Shown piece by piece: positions 21,633 to 31,313 of a stretch of 64,000 nt of DNA. Below the pieces are notes generated by a model that saw only the letters and a program-made list of their open reading frames with translations, had not been told where the DNA came from and searched no databases. The stretch lies in assembly GCA_947586185.1 (NCBI GenBank), contig CANPXN010000009.1, positions 1 through 64,000 of the forward strand, read 5' to 3'. Numbering within the stretch: position 1 is the first letter of the stretch; the number at the start of each line of letters is the position of its first letter. The translations under genes were made by a program, and so were the position numbers. The DNA is from an uncultured Clostridia bacterium (GTDB lineage: Bacteria > Bacillota > Clostridia > Oscillospirales > Ruminococcaceae).

Positions 21633-22904
21633 TCAGCTTTCAATTATAGAAATAGCCATATTATCCGTATCAAATCTCTCATTCAAAGCATTCATAACGT
21701 CCTCATATGTCATCTCGGTCAGAACCTTTACTGTGTCAAACGGCTTTATTCCTGCAAGATGAGTATTTATAAAGTTATTTGCCACAGCCTCAGGATTATT
21801 CTGCTCACGGATAATTGAACCATACGTGGATTTTTTTATGCTTTCAAAAAGCTTACGGTCAAGACCGTTTTTCTTAGCAGACTCAATTTCCGCAGAGATC
21901 TCCTCCATGACCTTTTCCGGATTTTCGGACTCTCCTCCGAAAATAACTGAGAAATATCCGTCTCCGGCAAATATTTCGCTGTCAAATGTTGAGTTAATAA
22001 GCTCCTGAGAAATAAGTCTTTTGTACAGCGCCGAAGATGCATCTGAAAGCACATTTGCAGCAATGTAGCATTCCATTTCTGTCTTATGCCTTTCATAGCC
22101 CGAAAGAGGTCCGCTTTTAAGTCCGATATTAAACATAGGCGAACCAACCGGAAGCATCTGCACAATTTTCTTCTGTACTATTTCATACGGTTCTTCCGGG
22201 AAGACCGTTTCAAGTTCCTGATTTTCGCAAGGCTTCAATGATTTATCTGCAATTTCAATAACCTCTTCAGTTTTTACGTTTCCGGCAATTGCAAGAACCA
22301 TATTATGGAGATTATAAAATGTGTTATAGCATTTATAAAGAAGATCAGCGTCGATCTGAGCAATGCTTTCAACTGTTCCGGCTATGTCGATCTTGACCGG
22401 ATGATCGTGATACATGGCTGTAAGGAGATTGAACAGTACTTTCCATGACGGATTATCATCGCACATTCTGATTTCCTGACCTATTATCCCCTGCTCCTTG
22501 TCAACATTTTCTTTAGTGAAATACGGAGCCTGTACAAAATCAAGAAGAATTTTCAAGGATTCCTTATAATTATCAGAGCAGCTGAAAAGATAGCATGTTT
22601 TATCAAAGGAGGTAAAGGCGTTTGCCGAAGCGCCTGTCTTGGCAAAAAGATTAAATGCATCACAGTCCTCATTTTCAAAAAGCTTATGCTCAAGGAAATG
22701 AGCTATACCCTCCGGAACAATGGTAAAATCCCTGTCCGCCTTGGTTTTAAACATTGTATTGATAGAACCGTATTTCGTTCCGAACAAAGCCTCCGTTGTG
22801 CTAAAGCCTTCCATTTCACATACAAGTATATCAAGACCTGACGGATGCTTTATATAATTATAGCAGCTGTCTGTCTGAGCACATGTAATTTTTTCGATCT
22901 TCAT
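21633..22904 (-). CDS. M16-family metallopeptidase (YfmH type)
   Basis: This 423-aa protein is an M16 peptidase with the inverted zinc motif intact: HFLEH at about residues 68-72, and the downstream acidic ligand in the region after DKEQGIIGQEIRM. The duplicated M16 fold fills the length. It pairs with the inactive-looking partner immediately upstream; their ends overlap by one base. YfmH/YfmF pairs are annotated in relation to EF-P 5-aminopentanol modification in Firmicutes; the exact substrate is not shown here. It is followed by lgt and folD on the same strand. Confidence 0.85.
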   Translation of the reverse strand: MKIEKITCAQTDSCYNYIKHPSGLDILVCEMEGFSTTEALFGTKYGSINTMFKTKADRDFTIVPEGIAHFLEHKLFENEDCDAFNLFAKTGASANAFTSFDKTCYLFSCSDNYKESLKILLDFVQAPYFTKENVDKEQGIIGQEIRMCDDNPSWKVLFNLLTAMYHDHPVKIDIAGTVESIAQIDADLLYKCYNTFYNLHNMVLAIAGNVKTEEVIEIADKSLKPCENQELETVFPEEPYEIVQKKIVQMLPVGSPMFNIGLKSGPLSGYERHKTEMECYIAANVLSDASSALYKRLISQELINSTFDSEIFAGDGYFSVIFGGESENPEKVMEEISAEIESAKKNGLDRKLFESIKKSTYGSIIREQNNPEAVANNFINTHLAGIKPFDTVKVLTEMTYEDVMNALNERFDTDNMAISIIES

Positions 22905-24163
22905 TATTCCTCACCTCTCATAACATAAACTGTATCAAGTTCAAATGACTTTGCAGCCTCCGCGATCTGCTGGCGTGTAACGCTTCTATAGCGTTTAATT
23001 TCCGTCTGAGGATCAACGATGTCATTTTTTATAAAGTGGCTAAAATACCAGTTAACAAGGGAATTTGTAGTATCCCCGACTCCCCTGAGAGCATTTTCAA
23101 GGCTTAACAGACCGTTTTCAAGCTCATCGTCAGTAAAGTTACTCTCCTGCATTGCTTTTAGCTGATTCATGATCTCATTTTCAGTTTTTTCTATATTTGC
23201 CTCTTCAATGCCGCAGTCAACTATCATAGTACCTTTGAACTCATTATATCCGCTTGCGCAATAATAGCAAAGGCTAAGCTTTTCACGAACATTTGCAAAG
23301 AGCTTTGAAATAGGAGTTTCACCAAATAACGTGCTGACAAGCTTCAAAGCATAGGTGTTTTCATAATCAGATTTAAAAGCCATTACCATTTTGCACTGAT
23401 TTACATCAAGTCTCTCACCGCATCTGCATACCTCAGCTTTTAGAGGACTTATATTTTTAAATCTGCATATTACAGGAGCTCTTTCGACCTTTGAAAACGC
23501 CTTAATGATTTTTTCTTCGGCTGCAATATCCTCGGATTGTCCCACATAATAAATTTCTATCTGCGCCTCTTTAAGAAGCCTATTGTATGCACTATATGCA
23601 GAAGCCGGTGTTACTGCCTCCGCTTCCTCCTTTGTTCCATAGGAGGAATTTGCGCTGCTCTCGCCCTTATATATAGACTTCTGAGCCTGCATTACAGCAT
23701 AGCCTCGCTTATTGTTTATTTCAGCATCTATTGTGTCAAGAAGGTCCTTACGTCTGAACTGAAACGGCTCCTGATCAAATTCTCCACTTGCTGCATTCGG
23801 CGAAAAAACGCAGTCAAGAAGTATATCAAGTACCTCACCGTTAATATCCTCTCCGTCAAAGGCATACTTATTATTTATGGTGCTTGTACCTATTGAAAGT
23901 ATCTGATTGTCAGCTCTCTTGCTGATGCTGATATTAATATTTGCACCATACAGAGAATTAAGCTTAGCAGTAAGCTCGCTTATGTTCCTGTATCTGCTGC
24001 TTGATGAACCGATTATTCCAACAGCCATTGCATTTGCAGCCGCCGTCTTGGGATCAAGCTCTGTAATAAATCTTATTTCAACCTTATTGGTCTTGAATTT
24101 CTTATCAATAATGGTTGTATACCCGATTCCTCCGGATATTTCCTTTCTCTTGTAAAAAGCCAT
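22904..24163 (-). CDS. M16-family inactive partner (YfmF type)
   Basis: This 419-aa protein has the M16 fold but lacks the HxxEH zinc motif at the expected position (the region reads ANAMAVGIIGSSSSRYRN). It keeps family features such as NVREKLSLCYYCASGY in the C-terminal half. Such inactive subunits pair with an active M16 peptidase, here the next gene. ATG 24163 (MAFYKRKEIS) has GGAGG nearby and is preferred to 24175. The two genes form a heterodimer operon leading to lgt-folD. Confidence 0.85.
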   Translation of the reverse strand: MAFYKRKEISGGIGYTTIIDKKFKTNKVEIRFITELDPKTAAANAMAVGIIGSSSSRYRNISELTAKLNSLYGANINISISKRADNQILSIGTSTINNKYAFDGEDINGEVLDILLDCVFSPNAASGEFDQEPFQFRRKDLLDTIDAEINNKRGYAVMQAQKSIYKGESSANSSYGTKEEAEAVTPASAYSAYNRLLKEAQIEIYYVGQSEDIAAEEKIIKAFSKVERAPVICRFKNISPLKAEVCRCGERLDVNQCKMVMAFKSDYENTYALKLVSTLFGETPISKLFANVREKLSLCYYCASGYNEFKGTMIVDCGIEEANIEKTENEIMNQLKAMQESNFTDDELENGLLSLENALRGVGDTTNSLVNWYFSHFIKNDIVDPQTEIKRYRSVTRQQIAEAAKSFELDTVYVMRGEE

Positions 24164-24176
24164 ATTAACCTCCATT

Positions 24177-24341
24177 CTGCCGCAGAAGATAAACTCCCGT
24201 GCGGCAGCAATAAACGCCCTTAGGCGATATTGCCATTATAATAAATGCCAGCGCTTGCTAAATATGGGACATGCCCTATCATTCAACAACGAACAGGCAT
24301 TAGCCCCTCAGGGATTCAATGGGGAATCCCACCATTGAGGG
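24177..24341. other. Structured spacer between M16 genes and addA
   Basis: The 260-base gap holds a CTGCCGC/GCGGCAG hairpin (24177-24183/24201-24207). It also holds a compact set of nested pairings near the right: CCCTCA (24305-24310) with TGAGGG (24336-24341), GGGATTC (24311-24317) with GAATCCC (24324-24330), and CAATGG (24317-24322) with CCATTG (24332-24337). Not all can form together. No gene is seen. Confidence 0.5.
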
Positions 24342-24424
24342 ACCTTTGAAAAATATACAATACTTATATTTATTATATCACACTTTAAAAGATAATGCTA
24401 CAAATTTATAAAATATTTATACGT

Positions 24425-27400
24425 TTAAAAAATTTCTATTTCTCTTCCGAAATGGAAGGAATATATAAGCGCCTGTCTGACAGGCTTTGAGCCTGTTTTT
24501 TCAAGGGTATGTTTATACAGCATAAGCTGCTTTGAATACTTTTCTATAAGCTCCGCCGGCTCTTTTACATAGTCGGTTTTGTAATCTGCAAGAACAAGTC
24601 CATCCTCTTCTTCAATAACAACATCTATGATACCGTTGAGCATTCCTGTAGTTCCCTTGTAAACCTCTCCAAGCTCGCCGTCAAGCTCCATATCATCTAT
24701 TGCAATAAGAAACTTTTTCTCCCTTGTAACGCTTACGGCATTTTCCATTCGTTTAAAAATACCGGACTGCAAAAATGCTTTTACGTCTTCTGCCTTTACT
24801 GCGTCTGCCTGCAAATCAGTCAGATAGCCTCCACTTTTCAGCCTTTCAATTTCTGATACAACATCTCTTTTTGTCCTTTCAAAATCAGCATACTGCAAAA
24901 ATGTATGCAAAGCAGTTCCCTTTTCCGCTCCGGTAAGTCTCTTTCCCTCCGAAAAATGCGGGTGGCTCAGACGTATTCCATAAGTCTCGTCATCCTTTGA
25001 AACATCGGATACTGAAAGCTTTGCCGTAAGCTGAGAAAGCCTGTGGTCATACTTAAAGGCGAAATTTCTTTTAAGCGCATCAGTAACCGTTAAATCCGGC
25101 TGTGCAATTTCCTCAAGCTCCTGTTCAGGGATAGCTTCTTCCTCTTCCGGCTCATATAACTCATACTCAATTTCAAAATCTTCATCAAACATAAAAGCGC
25201 TATCAGATGTTCCTGAGATTTTTCTCATAAGTCCTGACTTTCTGTGAGCCGGCAGAACCATTGAAAGCCAGTCCCCCATTGAACGTGCATTTCCGGCAAT
25301 TCGAGGTGTTATGCCTCCGCTTAGCTTCATATCAAAATTAAATTGCCTTATGTTAAGATTCTCGGGGCTGTCCTCATTTTTATCAATTTCATATGTGATA
25401 AATAATCTTTCCTTGGCTCTTGTCACAGCAACATAAAAAAGACGCATTTCCTCGCTTACAGTTCTGCCATAATTGTATGCCTCTACTGCTGCAAAAGGCA
25501 GGGTTGCATACTTTTCGTATTTCTCTTTATTCTGGAATTTGAATCCCAGTCCCCTGTCCGCAGAAAATCTGTAAGGCAGTTTTGCATCATCGCCCCTGAA
25601 AGCCGTTGATACTGCAACGATAAACACAAAAGGATATTCAAGTCCCTTTGATTTATGCATGGTCTTTATGCTGACAACATTCTGACTTCCGGATACCTTT
25701 ACTGTGGTTTCAAGATCCCCTCCGGACTCTGAAATCCTGTCAATATACCTTATAAAACCCGATAGTCCCCCATTGGTGCCGCTTTCATAGCTTTCGGCAT
25801 ACTCAAGGAGCATACGGAGATTGGCCTTCTTCTTTGCACTGTCCTTGTATATCTGCATTACAGACAAAAAATCAGTACTGTCATATATCCTGCTAATAAG
25901 CTCTCTGAGAGTATAGGCTACTGCATACATTCTAAGCTGAGTTACTGTATCATACAAAAACTTAGCCTTAATGTAAAGCTCTCCGCTGAGCAAAGGGTCA
26001 CTGCCGGACGCACCTATCCCTGCAAGAATATTTTTATACACTGAGGCTTTTTTATCAATAAGCCTTATCTCAGCTGCCTCCTGTGCAGTCATCATAAACA
26101 TAGGCGACAGCATAACTGACATAAGAGCTGTATCGTTAAGAGGATTATCAACTATTCTGAGTATGTTAAGAAGTACCGCTATCTCACGGGATTTTATATA
26201 TCCGGCTGTTTCCTCGTAATAGGATGGTATACCTCTGCTTTCAAGCTCCCGTGCAAAGCCCTCCGCCTTGTCACGGTTTCTTATAAGAATGCAGAAATCA
26301 CGGTATTCACATGGTCTTGTTCCGCCTTTTCCGTCTGATACAGGAGTTTTTTCATCCAACATTCTTTTTATCTGAATTGCTGTACATTTTTCTTCTGCCG
26401 AATCTTTATCATCCTCAAAAAGAAGAATCTTTGTGTTCCGGTTCCCCTCAGGAAAAGATGCGCCCTGAATCAGGTATTCATCTTCATTATAGTCCACATC
26501 CCCTGCTTTTGACGTCATTATATGACTGAAAACATAGTTTGCAAACTCTATCACCTCTCCGGAGCTGCGAAAATTCTGATTTAGCTTTATACAGGTGTTT
26601 TCTGTTCCGTCCTTTTCATATGCAGCAGCGGAACTTACCGCTCTTATAAAATTATCCGGATTTGCAAGACGAAATCTATAGATAGACTGTTTTACGTCCC
26701 CAACCATAAATAGATTGTTTCCGTATTTTTCAGTGTTTCCTCCCCTGGAAATAAGCCTGAATATCATATCCTGACGATTATTGGTATCCTGAAATTCATC
26801 GACCATTATAATTTCATAGTAATCGGATATTTCCTTCGCCAGTACTGATTTAACTACGTTTCCCTCCTGATTTCTTTCCGTCAGAAGCTCAAGAGTAAGC
26901 TGTTCTGCATCATCAAAGCATATGGCATTTTTACTCACCTTTATTTTCCAAAGCTCCTGAGCCATATTGTCTATTATGCGTTTTATAATAGCCGCTGCTT
27001 TTTTATGAAGTTCAAGATCCTCGTCAATATGAGTATATAGGTTGACAATATCCTTTTTTACAAGCTTTTGCACAGCGCTTTTGCAGTTGTCCCTGTTTGC
27101 CTTTATAACTGCCCTTATACTTTCATCACCGCTGTTTTTGACAGGATTAGGCATGCGTGTAAACTTAAATGCTGAAATAGCCTTTGCAAATTCTATATAC
27201 TCCCCTTTTTCAAAAAGCTTACGAATAACGCTGAAACCCATTATATCCGTATCCACGGCATCAATTAGCTTTTGCTGACCGTAGTCAGATGCAAGGGATG
27301 ATATGCCTTTTAGCATGTAGTCTATATCCTCAAGCCTTTCTCCTACATACTCATTAAAATCTTCTGAATAGACGCTGCCGTTTTCATATGTTTTAAACAG

Positions 27401-27976
27401 CTTTTCAAACCACTTATCATAAAACGGTATTGACGTTATCTGATCATAAAGACTGAAAATCATATTTTCAAGAGGCTTATCGCTTACAGTACAGAAGCAG
27501 TCGTTTAAAAATTTCATGTCTTCCGGATATTTACTGTAAAATTCCTCAAAGACGATCTGGAGAGCCTTTTCCTTAAAAATTCTTTCTTCACTCGGCTGCG
27601 CAATACGAAAACCGGATGTAATATCCAGCTCGCTGATATTTTCCCTTAAAAGTCCGAAACAGAATGAATGAATCGTCGATATCTTTGCACTGCCAATCAA
27701 AGAACGCTGTCTTGAAAGCCATCTATCCTCAGGATTATTTCTGAGCATTTCTGACAGTGACGATGATAATCTCATTTTCATTTCAGCGGCTGCGTCGTTT
27801 GTAAAGGTCACTACAACCATTTTTTCAACAGGTATTCTGCGGGAGTTGTCAGATATTATCCTTATAAGTCTTTGAACAAGAACTGATGTCTTTCCGCTTC
27901 CAGCAGCAGCGGACACTATGACGGAACGATTTTCAGCGTCGATCGCATTCTGCTGCTCAGCAGTCCACTTTCTCAT
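24425..27976 (-). CDS. Helicase-nuclease AddA
   Basis: This 1183-aa protein is an SF1A UvrD-like helicase with a C-terminal RecB-type nuclease domain. It shows Walker A AAAGSGKTSVL, Walker B MVDEFQDTN, the helicase motif MHKSKGLEYPFVF and the nuclease motif LADYKTDYV near the end. With AddB it unwinds and resects double-strand breaks to load RecA. ATG 27976 (MRKWTAEQQ) is preferred over 27982 because the AGGAGGA site sits at the right distance. Its start overlaps the addB end by 20 bases. Confidence 0.96.
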   Translation of the reverse strand: MRKWTAEQQNAIDAENRSVIVSAAAGSGKTSVLVQRLIRIISDNSRRIPVEKMVVVTFTNDAAAEMKMRLSSSLSEMLRNNPEDRWLSRQRSLIGSAKISTIHSFCFGLLRENISELDITSGFRIAQPSEERIFKEKALQIVFEEFYSKYPEDMKFLNDCFCTVSDKPLENMIFSLYDQITSIPFYDKWFEKLFKTYENGSVYSEDFNEYVGERLEDIDYMLKGISSLASDYGQQKLIDAVDTDIMGFSVIRKLFEKGEYIEFAKAISAFKFTRMPNPVKNSGDESIRAVIKANRDNCKSAVQKLVKKDIVNLYTHIDEDLELHKKAAAIIKRIIDNMAQELWKIKVSKNAICFDDAEQLTLELLTERNQEGNVVKSVLAKEISDYYEIIMVDEFQDTNNRQDMIFRLISRGGNTEKYGNNLFMVGDVKQSIYRFRLANPDNFIRAVSSAAAYEKDGTENTCIKLNQNFRSSGEVIEFANYVFSHIMTSKAGDVDYNEDEYLIQGASFPEGNRNTKILLFEDDKDSAEEKCTAIQIKRMLDEKTPVSDGKGGTRPCEYRDFCILIRNRDKAEGFARELESRGIPSYYEETAGYIKSREIAVLLNILRIVDNPLNDTALMSVMLSPMFMMTAQEAAEIRLIDKKASVYKNILAGIGASGSDPLLSGELYIKAKFLYDTVTQLRMYAVAYTLRELISRIYDSTDFLSVMQIYKDSAKKKANLRMLLEYAESYESGTNGGLSGFIRYIDRISESGGDLETTVKVSGSQNVVSIKTMHKSKGLEYPFVFIVAVSTAFRGDDAKLPYRFSADRGLGFKFQNKEKYEKYATLPFAAVEAYNYGRTVSEEMRLFYVAVTRAKERLFITYEIDKNEDSPENLNIRQFNFDMKLSGGITPRIAGNARSMGDWLSMVLPAHRKSGLMRKISGTSDSAFMFDEDFEIEYELYEPEEEEAIPEQELEEIAQPDLTVTDALKRNFAFKYDHRLSQLTAKLSVSDVSKDDETYGIRLSHPHFSEGKRLTGAEKGTALHTFLQYADFERTKRDVVSEIERLKSGGYLTDLQADAVKAEDVKAFLQSGIFKRMENAVSVTREKKFLIAIDDMELDGELGEVYKGTTGMLNGIIDVVIEEEDGLVLADYKTDYVKEPAELIEKYSKQLMLYKHTLEKTGSKPVRQALIYSFHFGREIEIF

Positions 27977-30900
27977 TTTCATCCTCCTCCGTTATTTCAG
28001 AAAGCAAAAGCTTTTCCGCCTCTTTATCAGAAAGCTTAGTCCTGTATATACTGCTGTCATTTCCACATACGGACCAGTAATCACAGTATTTACATATGTT
28101 TGTTGAAGACGGCTGTAGAGGAAACGGAGCGATATTTCCTGAATAAAGACTATCCGCCATTTCCCCAATAACCTTTTGAGTGTATTTTTTAAGCAATGCA
28201 AACTGTTTCAAATCCAAAACCGACGAGCGCTTGTCAAGGCTCATATCCTTTAAAGCCTTTGCAGGAATATATATTCCCCTTATGCCCTTATCCATAGCTG
28301 AAAGAACGTCGTTATTATTAAGAACAACGCCTTTCATTTTATATCGCTTATTCAAAGCAGCTTCAATACTCTCTCCAGAATCTCTGTCAAGGCTGCATGG
28401 CATTGCACCTGCCGGCATATAAAGAACTCCTGCCGGAAGAGCATCTCTGAATCTGCCATTTTTGTCAAGGGCTGAATACAGATATATTATCATCTGCATA
28501 TTTATTCCATAGATCAAATCGCCAAGGGAAAATTCCTTATTTCCTGTTTTATAGTCAACGATTCTAATGTATTTCTGTCCATCCTTTTCGTACATATCAA
28601 CACGGTCGATAACGCCTCTTATGATAATTTCAATGCCGCTTTCCGTAGTGAGAACCGGAAGGCCTCCGTTTGCCTGAGTAATGTCAAGCTCCATACTCAC
28701 AGGGAAAAATTCCGACTGAGAAAGCTCCTGCTGCAAGTGAAGAACTATTTCAGTAATACTGCTTACGAGCCTCTTGTAATTCCCCTTAAATCGGGAGGTC
28801 TTTCCCCTTTCTCCTCCTAAATTTTCTGACAGATACTCATCAGCACAGGATGAAATCATAATTTCAATTTTATTTCTGTCAAGGCTTTCAAACTCTGCTT
28901 TTGTACTGCATGATGAAAGGAGCTTTTCCAAGCATTTGTGAATGATGCTTCCCTGCTCCGCTGCATTGATCTCGCGCCTTTGCAGAGGTCTTATGTTAAG
29001 TCCGGTACGACAGAAAAATTTAAACGGACACAAATTGTATTCCTCAAAACCGGTAGCTGAAATATTAAGACGCTTGCTGTACAGTCTTTTCATAATATCC
29101 CTTTCGGAAATTTTAAAAGCATCTGATTTTTTCACACTTTCAAGATAGCTTATTCTTGAGCTGTAAAAATCATCCTCGGCAAGTATCCCTTTAAGGCTCT
29201 GTATTTCAGGAGTATTCTCGCTCATATGCTGAACATAGTAATAATACGCCGCTTCTATTGTCGGACAGTAAAAAATCATATCCATATCTTTGGCATAAAT
29301 TCTTATGTCGTTCGTAAACATTTCTTCGGTCTGCTTTATAACATATGACGGATAACGGCTTATACCCCTGCTGTCAGACAGAGGATAAAGCATATAAAGC
29401 TTTTCCGACGGAGAAGAAACCGCCTTGTACACTATCAGCTTTTCATCCGCTGCAAGCTCCTCGCTATTTCTGGAAAGGCTAAGTCCCATGCTTTCAAACT
29501 CGGACCTGTCGCTTTCATTTAAAAGTCCTCCCTGAGAAACAGACATAGGAAAAATATCCTCGTTAACACCTGCTATAAAGGTAACCTTTGGAGAATCAAA
29601 GCGAGCTGTTTCAGCTTTGACTATTTTTACTCCGTCAAGAGTCTGAGGCGGGACAGAATACTTTATCTGACTTAAAACAGCTTCAAACAATCCGCAAAAG
29701 TCAGCAGGCTTCATAAGTTCCTTGCCACAGGTCTGTGCGACCTTGTCCAAAGCATTTATAAACATATCCCAGATTCGTTTCTGCTCCTTTGCCATATACT
29801 GCATATCACGATCCTTGAAATCGCTTATGATTCTTATAAAATTCTTCTCCGCTCCTATGCTTACAAGATATTCATAAAGACTTTTACAAATTTCTTCACC
29901 GCTGCTTTCAGCGCAGCTTTCTTTTAATTTTATAAGAGGTTCTATTATCTGACTTCTTGTTTTTTCAATATCCGGAGCATTTTCAAAAGGAGAAAGCCAC
30001 TTGTCGCCGTCAATATCCCATTCAAAGCAGTAATTTTCAAGCCTTGATACCTCTTCAACAGATATGCCTCCAAGCATTGTTTTGGCAAGTCTGAATATAC
30101 TTTCAGAGGATGGTTTGACAGTGCTGATTACTTCAAAAATTCCTGAAACAAGCTGCATAAGAGCTGTATGCATTACCGATTTGTTTATGTGCATGTAATA
30201 AGGAATTTCATATCGGTCAAATATTGATTCAAAAATATACACATAATCACTAAGCTGTCTTGAAGTTACAACGATATCACTATACCGCAATCCGGACATA
30301 ACAAGCCTTTTTATTTCAGCACAGATATATTCCGCCTCTCCGTAAAGGTCTGTACATTCAACAATTTTGATGTTTTCGGAGTTTTCAAAGACCGCCTTTC
30401 CGGTTCTGAGAATATTACGGCTCAGATGCTCAATATCTCCGGACGCAAACCTATACATTCTGTCAAGTAAAACCGTATTGACCTTTGTTTTGTATTTCTG
30501 TGCTGCGGCAAGCATTCTCCTACAGGTCTTGTTTACTGAGTCAAATATTGAACATTCTCCGCTGTTTAAATTTTCAGTGCGAAATGCGGCAAAAACTTCA
30601 TCTGCCTGAGCTATAATAGTTTCTATCATTTCATGCTCATCACCGGTAAAGCTTTCAAACTCATCAAACATTACAACGGAGCCTTCAAAATAGTCATTTA
30701 TATTTGCAATTGCTGCGGATTCTGTTATATCTGTAAGACTATCCTTTAAATTATTATCTCTTAGAGCACTGTCATATGCAAAATACAGGGTGGCAATATC
30801 AAGAAGCTTTTCCCGTAAGGTTGTATCGGAAGAGTTTATTTTTGTTATAAGCTCCTGTGCTCCCACTCCGCTCTGACGAAACTCAGAAACAAGGCTCAAC

Positions 30901-31262
30901 ACATCGCTTACAAAAGCTGGACTTTCAGCCTGCTTTGAAAAATACATGAAAGCTTTTTTTGATTTAAGCTCCTGAACAGTCCGGTACATAATTACCTGCT
31001 TTGAAATATCGTCCGCATATTCTCCTGAACATCCGCCGTACTTTTCAAAAATTTCCTTTGCAAGAGAAGTAAAGGAAAGAGATTTTATTTTATTAAAATT
31101 CTCTGCACCCAGTCCGTAATACAGCTTTTTATCATATTCAAAGGAAAACTGCTCAGGAACTATTACAAAAACCTGTTTTCCTTTTTTTACCTGAAAAGCC
31201 GTTTCATCTATAAGCCTCCGGGATTTTCCGGTTCCCGAACCTCCAAGAATTAAATTCAGCAT
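27957..31262 (-). CDS. Helicase-nuclease AddB
   Basis: The 1101-aa subunit has Walker A GGSGTGKS at residues 7-14, a helicase-like core, and a RecB-type nuclease domain with IVDYKTGNKEF. The iron-sulfur cysteines are in place: CPFKFFC around residue 790 and CKYCDYWSVC near the C-terminus, typical of AddB. It works with AddA in break repair and Chi recognition. GAGGTGGATAT precedes ATG 31262. A terminator separates it from the lysozyme gene upstream, so a promoter should lie between them, though I cannot place it. Confidence 0.96.
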   Translation of the reverse strand: MLNLILGGSGTGKSRRLIDETAFQVKKGKQVFVIVPEQFSFEYDKKLYYGLGAENFNKIKSLSFTSLAKEIFEKYGGCSGEYADDISKQVIMYRTVQELKSKKAFMYFSKQAESPAFVSDVLSLVSEFRQSGVGAQELITKINSSDTTLREKLLDIATLYFAYDSALRDNNLKDSLTDITESAAIANINDYFEGSVVMFDEFESFTGDEHEMIETIIAQADEVFAAFRTENLNSGECSIFDSVNKTCRRMLAAAQKYKTKVNTVLLDRMYRFASGDIEHLSRNILRTGKAVFENSENIKIVECTDLYGEAEYICAEIKRLVMSGLRYSDIVVTSRQLSDYVYIFESIFDRYEIPYYMHINKSVMHTALMQLVSGIFEVISTVKPSSESIFRLAKTMLGGISVEEVSRLENYCFEWDIDGDKWLSPFENAPDIEKTRSQIIEPLIKLKESCAESSGEEICKSLYEYLVSIGAEKNFIRIISDFKDRDMQYMAKEQKRIWDMFINALDKVAQTCGKELMKPADFCGLFEAVLSQIKYSVPPQTLDGVKIVKAETARFDSPKVTFIAGVNEDIFPMSVSQGGLLNESDRSEFESMGLSLSRNSEELAADEKLIVYKAVSSPSEKLYMLYPLSDSRGISRYPSYVIKQTEEMFTNDIRIYAKDMDMIFYCPTIEAAYYYYVQHMSENTPEIQSLKGILAEDDFYSSRISYLESVKKSDAFKISERDIMKRLYSKRLNISATGFEEYNLCPFKFFCRTGLNIRPLQRREINAAEQGSIIHKCLEKLLSSCSTKAEFESLDRNKIEIMISSCADEYLSENLGGERGKTSRFKGNYKRLVSSITEIVLHLQQELSQSEFFPVSMELDITQANGGLPVLTTESGIEIIIRGVIDRVDMYEKDGQKYIRIVDYKTGNKEFSLGDLIYGINMQMIIYLYSALDKNGRFRDALPAGVLYMPAGAMPCSLDRDSGESIEAALNKRYKMKGVVLNNNDVLSAMDKGIRGIYIPAKALKDMSLDKRSSVLDLKQFALLKKYTQKVIGEMADSLYSGNIAPFPLQPSSTNICKYCDYWSVCGNDSSIYRTKLSDKEAEKLLLSEITEEDENEKVDC

Positions 31263-31280
31263 ATATCCACCTCAAAAATA

Positions 31281-31307
31281 GGGGCACCGATAAAAAATCA
31301 GTACCCC
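31281..31307 (-). terminator. Terminator of the GH25 lysozyme gene
   Basis: On the minus strand GGGGTACTGAT pairs with ATCGGTGCCCC across a T-rich loop, followed by TATTTTT. It lies just after the lysozyme stop. Confidence 0.8.
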
Positions 31308-31313
31308 AGATTG

